This document shows positions 44,012 through 49,947 of a stretch of 49,947 bases of DNA, in pieces. The notes under the pieces were generated by a model. The model saw only the letters and a program-made list of their open reading frames with translations. It ran no database searches and was not told the origin of the DNA. The position numbers were made by a program, and so were the translations under genes. The stretch is from Paenibacillus ferrarius (lineage in GTDB: Bacteria; Bacillota; Bacilli; Paenibacillales; NBRC-103111), in the NCBI RefSeq assembly GCF_002027705.1, contig NZ_MBTG01000040.1:1-49947 (forward strand), read 5' to 3'. Positions within the stretch are counted from its first letter, which is position 1. Every line of letters starts with the position of its first letter.

Positions 44012-44614
44012 TCAGGAAACGCCCGATTGCACCGATTCATCCACGGTTTCAGCGTTAGGCTCAAGGGTTTCATCCAGCTTCTGAATGCCTAGAATCGTGA
44101 CAAGGATGATCTCTGGATCTGAAAGCACTTCAACATCTTTAGGCACCTCGAGATCAGCTACAGTCAGATGCTCGCCAATCAAGAGCTTGCTCACATCAAG
44201 GGACAGGTAATCAGGCAGCTTACTCGGCATACAGCGAATCATAACTTCATGGGTCTCGACTTGCAGGATGCCTCCCTCTTTGGTTCCCTGCGCATCCCCT
44301 GTGAAATGAACCGCGATGGAGGTATCGAGCTTTTCTTTCAAATCAATTTGCAAAAAATCAATATGCAGCAGCTGCCCAGTCAAAGAATCCTTCTGAACAT
44401 GGTGAATCATCACAGGCTGCTCCGTGTTGGATGGCAAAGCAACCGTCAGAATGGCATGCGGATTGCGTTTCAGTGATGCGCGGATTTCTTTTTCCGGAAC
44501 GGTAACATGTTCGGATTCCATACGAGAGCTATACACCACAGCAGGGATTTGCCCCTGTGCTCTTAGCGTCTTAACTGGACCGGTTCTTTCGGATAGTAAA
44601 ATCGTTGTACTCAT
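44012..44614 (-). CDS. ctc: Ribosomal protein L25 / general stress protein Ctc
   Basis: 200 residues, L25/TL5/Ctc family. N-terminal 5S rRNA-binding domain (TLRAQGQIPAVVYS then EKEIRASLKRNP), then the C-terminal TL5 domain; an acidic tail ends the protein. Start ATG 44614 (minus strand) is behind GGAGGTG; a frame seven codons longer is open but lacks a site. In Bacillus, Ctc is a SigB-dependent stress protein that binds the ribosome; the sequence upstream resembles a SigB promoter. Confidence 0.92.
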   Translation of the reverse strand: MSTTILLSERTGPVKTLRAQGQIPAVVYSSRMESEHVTVPEKEIRASLKRNPHAILTVALPSNTEQPVMIHHVQKDSLTGQLLHIDFLQIDLKEKLDTSIAVHFTGDAQGTKEGGILQVETHEVMIRCMPSKLPDYLSLDVSKLLIGEHLTVADLEVPKDVEVLSDPEIILVTILGIQKLDETLEPNAETVDESVQSGVS

Positions 44615-44666
44615 TGTCTGGCACCTCCGTAGCATTGGTAAGAGCAGCGTTCAGCCCTAACTCTAT

Positions 44667-44692
44667 GTACCCTCATAAGTTCCTAGTGAAAC
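44667..44692 (-). promoter_or_regulatory. SigB-like promoter upstream of ctc
   Basis: On the minus strand GTTTCA (44692-44687), 14 bases, GGGTAC (44672-44667), against the SigB consensus GTTTAA-N12-14-GGGTAT. The leader would be about 45 bases. Whether this organism has SigB is not known from the window. Confidence 0.4.
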
Positions 44693-44780
44693 AGGAAAGA
44701 ATTAGGAATTTTTTCGATTTGGGCTTCTTTATCTAGCAGACTTGGAGTAAAATAGAGGACAAGAGGAGGATTGATAAAGA

Positions 44781-45071
44781 ATGAGTACACTGAAAAGTTT
44801 CACTGATTCTGATCAACATATTTCTTTGGAGTTAAGAGATGATCATCTGACTGTACTTCGTTTGTACGGTGAAACATCCATTTACCCTTTCAAAAATATT
44901 ACTCTTGCCTCTGAACCGATTCCTGAGTACCCATTGAACCGCGTGGCTTTAACGATTATTGATTTTAATACTGGTGTAACCGATTTCAAATTTTCTTCTA
45001 GCAAAACAGATTTTGAGATTTTCGTCCAAAACCTGCTGGCAGCGCACAACGATTTTATTCCGAATCATTAA
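44781..45071 (+). CDS. Small conserved-looking hypothetical protein
   Basis: 96 residues, ATG behind AGAGGAGGA, beta-rich pattern (ISLELRDDHLTVLRLYGETS), no signal peptide or span. Not recognised. A clear terminator follows. Confidence 0.6.
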   Translation: MSTLKSFTDSDQHISLELRDDHLTVLRLYGETSIYPFKNITLASEPIPEYPLNRVALTIIDFNTGVTDFKFSSSKTDFEIFVQNLLAAHNDFIPNH

Positions 45072-45106
45072 TTATCGAGTTGTAAGGAAATAGTAGTTAA
45101 TCTAAG

Positions 45107-45142
45107 CGGGCAGACGATTTCAATCGTTCTGTCCTTTTCTAT
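45107..45142. terminator. Intrinsic terminator
   Basis: GGGCAGACGATT pairs with AATCGTTCTGTCC around a two-base loop (one bulge), then TTTTCT. It sits between the convergent small gene and araC-like gene. Confidence 0.8.
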
Positions 45143-45163
45143 TGGGGGAGAAGGCTGCGCAAA

Positions 45164-46024
45164 CTAACGGGGATCCTCCTGTTGGTTCTTTTGGTTATAC
45201 TGATTCCGGAAAACCTCAGGGGTCAAACCGATGGATTTGCGAAAAGTGGAAATGAAATGAGACGCATCGAGAAATCCGGTAGCTTCAGCGACTTGTTTCA
45301 CGGTAAGTCCGGGCTGAGCGATCAGGAATTCCTTGGACTTCTGCAAGCGTAGCTGCAGTAAATATTGATATGGCGAAAGGCCAAAAGCCTTGCGGAATAA
45401 GGTGTTGACGTGCTGGGGGCTGACCCCAAGAAGCTGAGCCATCCAAGGCAGGCCGGTGTCTGAAGAGGCAAAATTGATTTCTAACTGAAACAACAGCGGC
45501 AGCAAACGCTCATGGCTTTGGGAAAAGGAGGCGCTTTTATTGACGTTGCCGTGTTTTTTGAGCAGTGTGAGGAATTGATAAACCTCCAGAGAACCGTTCA
45601 TGCCGGTGAAATCATAGCTGTAGCGGTATTTTTCGTAGTAGTACTCGTGAATGCTGGACAGAGGCGTTTCGCTTCCCCAGCTGATAGCAGTGGATAACGG
45701 AATCTCCAATGCATACACAATGGATGCCGCCAAGGCACCGTCGAAAGTCAAATACCATGTCGACCACCGGGAAGCAAGCAGCTTGTATTCATGCGGTATG
45801 CCAGCAGGCAGAAGCATCCCTTGATTTTCTCCCAGCCGAACAGCTCCGCTTTCAAGAATAATTTCTCCGCTTCCTTCAATCGATTGGAGCCAGTGGAAGC
45901 AGGGATAGCCTTCTTCCCGCTTGTAATAGAGCTGATCCATCTCGTAGCCGACCGTTTCTAGGATGAGGGGGAGCTTGCGGTCTGTTTCGGTAATGACGAA
46001 AAATTTCCTGTAATCTATGGCCAT
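45164..46024 (-). CDS. AraC-family transcriptional regulator
   Basis: 286 residues. N-terminal cupin-like sensing domain (WLQSIEGSGEIILESG, LLPAGIPHEY) and C-terminal double helix-turn-helix (about 185-280; LGVSPQHVNTLFRKAFGLSP and ATGFLDASHFISTFRKSIGL then TPEVFRNQ). It is divergent from the beta-galactosidase gene with 134 bases between them, so it very likely controls that gene in response to a sugar. Its ribosome site is weak (AGAGATGA). Confidence 0.92.
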   Translation of the reverse strand: MAIDYRKFFVITETDRKLPLILETVGYEMDQLYYKREEGYPCFHWLQSIEGSGEIILESGAVRLGENQGMLLPAGIPHEYKLLASRWSTWYLTFDGALAASIVYALEIPLSTAISWGSETPLSSIHEYYYEKYRYSYDFTGMNGSLEVYQFLTLLKKHGNVNKSASFSQSHERLLPLLFQLEINFASSDTGLPWMAQLLGVSPQHVNTLFRKAFGLSPYQYLLQLRLQKSKEFLIAQPGLTVKQVAEATGFLDASHFISTFRKSIGLTPEVFRNQYNQKNQQEDPR

Positions 46025-46158
46025 GATGAGTAGTCATCTCTTTCATTTTTTAATATACGAAGCGTATTATCTTATATTTTAAAAGAAATTATTGTCTTGT
46101 ACAATATAGGGGTAGTTGAAGATATTTATACAACTTATAGAAGCGAGGAACTCATCCA
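46025..46158. promoter_or_regulatory. Divergent control region of araC-like and lacZ-like genes
   Basis: Contains the perfect inverted repeat ATACG-AAG-CGTAT (46055-46067), a candidate operator, and TACAAT at 46100-46105 as a possible -10 box for the galactosidase gene. No good -35 box is visible, as expected for an activator-dependent promoter. Confidence 0.4.
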
Positions 46159-49100
46159 ATGGCTAATAAATACGTCAATACTCCACCTGCTAACGGTTAT
46201 CCGGAATGGAACAATAATCCTGAAATTTTTCAATTAAACCGCATGGCGGCTCACGCTACATTGATGCCGTATAAGTCCGAACAAGAAGCGCTTGTAGGTG
46301 ATCGCGAGGCTTCGGATGCCTATCAGTCGTTGAATGGAACATGGAAATTCCATTTTGCCGAGAATGCGCAGGGCCGTCCGCAAGCGTTTTATCGGACAGA
46401 TTATGATACGAGTGGCTGGGCGGATATGGCCGTTCCTTCCCATTGGCAGCTGCAAGGCTTTGATTTCCCGCAATATACGAATGTCATCTACCCATGGGTA
46501 GGCCATGAGGATTTAAAGCCTCCTTTTGCACCGGTTAAGTACAATCCTGTTGGTTCATATACACGTTCCTTTACAGTATCTGCGGCTTGGGCCGAGCAAC
46601 CGGTTTATCTAAGCTTCCAAGGGGTTGAATCAGCCTTCTATGTTTGGGTAAACGGCGATTTGGTCGGTTTCAGCCAAGATTCTTTTACACCTGCGGATTT
46701 TGATATTACGCCTTACTTAGTAGAAGGTGAAAATAAGCTTGCCGTCGAGGTCTACCGTTGGAGTGATGCAAGCTGGCTGGAGGATCAGGATTTCTGGCGG
46801 CTGAGCGGAATTTTCCGTGATGTTTACCTGTATGCAACGCCGGTTACACATATTGCCGACTTCATGGTCAACACGGATTTGGATGAGGCTTTTGAGCATG
46901 CTGAGCTGCGCATTCAAGCGAAAATCAGCAATTATGATGGTCAAGGTACAGGGACGCGCCGCATTGAAGCCGTTTTGTACGATAGTGAGCTGAAGCCTGT
47001 TTGGAATAAGCCTTTATCTGTTGAAGTGCTTGTAAACGGCGTTGAATTGCAGGAAGTTGAACTGCAGACTAAGGTAGAGAGCCCAGCCAAATGGAGTGCG
47101 GAGAAGCCTAATCTGTATACGCTAGTTTTGAGCCTGAAAGATGAGCAGGGCGTTTTGTTGGAAACAGAAAGCTGCAAAGTGGGCTTCCGGAAATTTGAAA
47201 TTCACGACGGCTTGATGAAAATAAATGGCGAGGTTGTCGTATTCAAAGGCGTGAATCGTCATGAGTTTGATACAGATCGTGGTCGCTCTGTTGATAAAGA
47301 CAGCATGATTGCTGATATTCTGCTGATGAAACAGTATAATATCAACGCCGTCAGAACCTCGCACTATCCGAACAATCCATACTGGTATGAGCTTTGTGAT
47401 CAATATGGCTTATATGTGATTGATGAAACCAATCTCGAAACACACGGATCATGGAGCTACTTGCAGGAGGAAGAAGGCGAGGCAGTACCGGGAAGTAAGC
47501 CGGAATGGACGGAAGCCGTGCTCGATCGGGCGAATTCCATGCTGCAGCGGGACAAAAACCATCCGTCTATCGTGATTTGGTCGCTGGGCAACGAGTCCTT
47601 TGGCGGTGATAATTTTATTAAAATGCATGACTTTCTGCGCGAACAAGATCCTTCCAGAGTGGTTCATTACGAAGGAGTGTTTCACTTCCGCGCTTCGGAG
47701 GCGTCTTCCGACATCGAAAGTCAGATGTACTCCAAGATTGAGAAGATTGAAGAGTACGCTAGAACGAATCCCAAGAAGCCTTTCATTTTGTGTGAATACA
47801 GCCATGCGATGGGCAATTCCTGCGGTAATTTGTTCAAATACTGGGAGCTGTTTGATAAGTATCCGATTCTCCAAGGCGGATTTATCTGGGATTGGATCGA
47901 TCAATCTATTCGTACGACAACACCGGAAGGCATGACCTATCAAGCCTACGGCGGCGATTTTGGCGATACGCCAAATGATGGCAACTTCTGCGGCAACGGC
48001 CTGATCTTCGCAGATCGAACACCTTCGCCGAAAATCTACGAAGTGAAGAAATGCTATCAGAACGCTAAGTTCGAAGCGCTCGATCTGTCCAAAGGTCAAG
48101 TGAAGGTAACGAATCAATTCTTGTTCACGGATTTAGGTGAGTTTGATTGGACGTGGACGATCGCTCGCAACGGTGTCGTCGTGGGTGAGGAGAAGCGTGG
48201 ACAATATGCTGTGAAGCCTGGTGAGACAGCAATTATTGAGCTGGCTTTGGATCGGCTGGAAGTCATCTCACCGAACGATGAGTTCGTTCTTACGATCAGC
48301 TTGCAGTTGAAAGAAACAACGTTATGGGCAAGCCAAGGCCATGAAATTGCTTGGGAGCAGTATGTGCTGCCTGCTGTTCAAACGGTATCGGCTTATACCG
48401 ATCTGGCGGCAAACGCACAAACAGCCGCGACTCTATCTGTTGAGGATGCTGTCCGCATAGAGACAACCGCTGACGCGATTAACCTTAAGGGCGCTAACTT
48501 CTCACTGCAAATCGATAAAGCTACCGGTGACATTACTTCCTATAACGTCGAGGGGACAGAGTTGTTCCTAAGCGGGCCAACCCCTAATTTCTGGCGTGCC
48601 TACACGGATAATGATCGCGGCAATCAACATCCTGCTCGTTGCGCGCCTTGGCAAGAAGCTGGCAGCAGTCGAACACTGCAAGCTCTTCAAGTGAAGTCAA
48701 CTTCCGATGGTCAAGCTGAAGTCCGGGTACGTTATCATTTGGCCACGCAGCCTGTATCGAGCGTTCAACTGGTCTACACAGTATCGCCAAGCGGCGAAGT
48801 GGAAGTTCGCATGGAACTCGTACCTGGCGCACAACTGCCGGAAATTCCAGAGATCGGCGTTATATTCCAACTGGATCGATCATTCCAGAACTTGAGCTGG
48901 TATGGCCGTGGCCCTCATGAGAACTATTGGGACCGCGCGGTAGGGGCTAAGCTGGCACTTCATCACGGAACGGTGGAGGAGCAAATGGTTCCTTATCTGC
49001 GCCCACAAGAATGCGGGAACAAGACGGATGTGCGTTCAGCGACATTAACGAATGAACAGGGACGTGGTCTCCTGATTACTGGCTTGCCGACAGTTGAAGT

Positions 49101-49305
49101 AAATGCTCTGCCTTATACACCAGCGGAGCTCGAAGCTCATGATCATCCCTACAAGCTGCCAGCCAGCGATAAAGTCGTGCTGCGCGTGAACTATAAGCAG
49201 ATGGGCGTTGGCGGAGATGACAGCTGGGGGGCTAGAACGCACCCTGAATTCACGCTGTTTGCGAACCGTACGTATGCTTATGCTTTTACGTTTAAAGGGA
49301 TCTAA
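46159..49305 (+). CDS. lacZ: GH2 beta-galactosidase (LacZ family)
   Basis: 1048 residues, the normal length of LacZ-type enzymes. Order of domains: sugar-binding jelly roll (about 50-225), immunoglobulin-like domain, TIM barrel (about 345-635), and the small-chain domain to the end. The acid/base is Glu479 (WSLGNES) and the nucleophile Glu546 (FILCEYSHAMGNS). YGRGPHENYWDR and the terminal GVGGDDSWG are also typical. No signal peptide, so it is cytoplasmic and cleaves beta-galactosides that have been imported. ATG 46159 follows GCGAGGA. Controlled by the divergent AraC-type regulator (inferred). Confidence 0.95.
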   Translation: MANKYVNTPPANGYPEWNNNPEIFQLNRMAAHATLMPYKSEQEALVGDREASDAYQSLNGTWKFHFAENAQGRPQAFYRTDYDTSGWADMAVPSHWQLQGFDFPQYTNVIYPWVGHEDLKPPFAPVKYNPVGSYTRSFTVSAAWAEQPVYLSFQGVESAFYVWVNGDLVGFSQDSFTPADFDITPYLVEGENKLAVEVYRWSDASWLEDQDFWRLSGIFRDVYLYATPVTHIADFMVNTDLDEAFEHAELRIQAKISNYDGQGTGTRRIEAVLYDSELKPVWNKPLSVEVLVNGVELQEVELQTKVESPAKWSAEKPNLYTLVLSLKDEQGVLLETESCKVGFRKFEIHDGLMKINGEVVVFKGVNRHEFDTDRGRSVDKDSMIADILLMKQYNINAVRTSHYPNNPYWYELCDQYGLYVIDETNLETHGSWSYLQEEEGEAVPGSKPEWTEAVLDRANSMLQRDKNHPSIVIWSLGNESFGGDNFIKMHDFLREQDPSRVVHYEGVFHFRASEASSDIESQMYSKIEKIEEYARTNPKKPFILCEYSHAMGNSCGNLFKYWELFDKYPILQGGFIWDWIDQSIRTTTPEGMTYQAYGGDFGDTPNDGNFCGNGLIFADRTPSPKIYEVKKCYQNAKFEALDLSKGQVKVTNQFLFTDLGEFDWTWTIARNGVVVGEEKRGQYAVKPGETAIIELALDRLEVISPNDEFVLTISLQLKETTLWASQGHEIAWEQYVLPAVQTVSAYTDLAANAQTAATLSVEDAVRIETTADAINLKGANFSLQIDKATGDITSYNVEGTELFLSGPTPNFWRAYTDNDRGNQHPARCAPWQEAGSSRTLQALQVKSTSDGQAEVRVRYHLATQPVSSVQLVYTVSPSGEVEVRMELVPGAQLPEIPEIGVIFQLDRSFQNLSWYGRGPHENYWDRAVGAKLALHHGTVEEQMVPYLRPQECGNKTDVRSATLTNEQGRGLLITGLPTVEVNALPYTPAELEAHDHPYKLPASDKVVLRVNYKQMGVGGDDSWGARTHPEFTLFANRTYAYAFTFKGI

Positions 49306-49321
49306 TAGGGTAGGCGAAGGA

Positions 49322-49521
49322 GGAGCCTTCTACTACTGACTAAAGTGGAACCTTTAGCCACTGACTAGAGTGGAATCTTCGACGACTGACTAGAGTGGAG
49401 CTTTCAACGATTGATTAGAGAGGAACCTTCGACGACTGATTAGAGTGGAGCCTTCAACGATTGACTAGAGTGGAACCTTCAACGATTGACCAAGAAGAAC
49501 CTTCAACCACTGATTCGTGGT
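49322..49521. repeat. 25-bp minisatellite, eight units
   Basis: Units start at 49322, 49347, 49372, 49397, 49422, 49447, 49472 and 49497, with consensus GGAACCTTCGACGACTGACT followed by AGAGT. The last unit doubles as the left arm of the downstream terminator. Confidence 0.88.
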
Positions 49522-49535
49522 GAAGGTTCTTCTTT
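49495..49535 (+). terminator. Intrinsic terminator of lacZ
   Basis: AGAACCTTCAACCAC pairs with GTGGTGAAGGTTCT around a short loop, then TCTTTGG. Each upstream repeat unit carries the same AACCTTC word, so it could compete for the right arm. Confidence 0.8.
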
Positions 49536-49595
49536 GGTTAACGGAGGGTATCAGCCAGCATCTATCGAGTTTGACTGAAACCCCCGCAAAAGCAA

Positions 49596-49947
49596 GCTGA
49601 GCCCGCCCAAAAAGCCGTCTCAGCCGTCCAAAGTAGCCAAAAGCCCTCCGAGCCTGCCAAAAAGGCAGTCTCGGAAGAAAAAAAAGCCCCCAACCCCGCA
49701 AAAGCAATCTTAGCCTGCCGAAAAAGCCGTCTCAGCCGCCCAAAGTAACCAAAGCCCCTCCGAGCCTGCCCAAAAAGCCGTCTCGGCCGCCAAAAGTAGC
49801 CAAAAGCCCCTCCGAGCCTGCCAAATAGGCAGTCTCGGAAGAGAAAAAGCCCCCAACTCCCGCAAAAGCAAGCTGAGCCCGCCAAAAAAAGCCGTCTCAG
49901 CCGCCCAAAGTAGCCAAAGCCCCTCCGAGCCTGCCAAAAAGGCAGTC
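49596..49947. repeat. Array of phased hairpins (at least seven), cut by the window edge
   Basis: Near-palindromes of the type CCGAGCCTGCC-AAAAA-GGCAGTCTCGG start at 49596, 49648, 49707, 49760, 49812, 49872 and 49924. Steps are 52, 59, 53, 52, 60 and 52 bp, with two spacer types. Minus-strand open frames here come from the base composition and are not genes. I see nothing else in 49536-49595. Confidence 0.82.

Noticed and set aside
49562..49937. Several minus-strand open frames rich in Ala, Gly, Leu and Phe
   Set aside because: They arise from the repeated hairpin array, are open in more than one frame, and have no start signals.

Overview
The window looks like chromosomal DNA of a Paenibacillus-like, spore-forming member of the Bacillota. 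The grounds are strong Shine-Dalgarno sites with frequent TTG and GTG starts, a CUT1 sugar ABC operon of the LplB/YtcP/LplA type, large secreted multi-module glycoside hydrolases, Bce-type and Van-type two-component systems, a very short Spo0E-family phosphatase gene, and many intrinsic terminators. I saw no rRNA, tRNA, prophage, transposase or CRISPR array.

Layout. 1-434: hexanucleotide repeat, terminator, and a promoter with a CcpA-type cre site. 453-9199: sugar locus with two permeases and a binding lipoprotein, a terminator, a secreted GH27-family enzyme with three copies of a C-terminal module, a GntR regulator, an SDR oxidoreductase and an SGNH esterase. 9200-10502: gene-free repeat region made of two copies of a composite unit. 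10503-16359: MacA/MacB-like (YknXYZ-like) export operon plus a large secreted protein, preceded by six TTCAG repeats spaced exactly 11 bp apart. 16472-17860: ECF41-type sigma factor and its AhpD-like partner, with a matching ECF41 promoter. 18009-19108: msrA (minus strand) and a small membrane protein. 19645-24210: BceSR-like kinase and regulator divergent from a BceAB-like transporter. 24321-26142: KtrB-like potassium channel subunit and a GNAT acetyltransferase. 26369-27824: Spo0E-like gene, a micro-ORF, a decayed gene and a second SGNH esterase. 27976-30261: quinone oxidoreductase and an MFS exporter. 30697-33575: sugar or polyol operon with a Gfo/Idh/MocA dehydrogenase and two TIM-barrel isomerases. 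33940-36787: two-component system whose kinase has an unusual topology. 36886-43934: DIP1984-family protein, secreted GH101 enzyme, lipoprotein, GntR regulator and a small protein. 44012-46024: L25/Ctc (minus), a small protein, and an AraC regulator (minus). 46159-49305: GH2 beta-galactosidase. 49306-49947: a 25-bp minisatellite that runs into the terminator, then a hairpin array.

Functionally the window is about scavenging glycans (GH27, GH101, GH2, sugar uptake and sugar oxidation, esterases) and cell-envelope defence (Bce and Mac type transporters, ECF41, MsrA, Ctc). The most unusual signal is non-coding. Five intergenic elements from at least two sequence-unrelated families share one geometry: two forward motifs and then two reversed motifs, at steps of about 50, 59 and 50 bp. 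A hairpin array at the right edge has a similar 52 to 60 bp rhythm. I do not know a described element with this layout.
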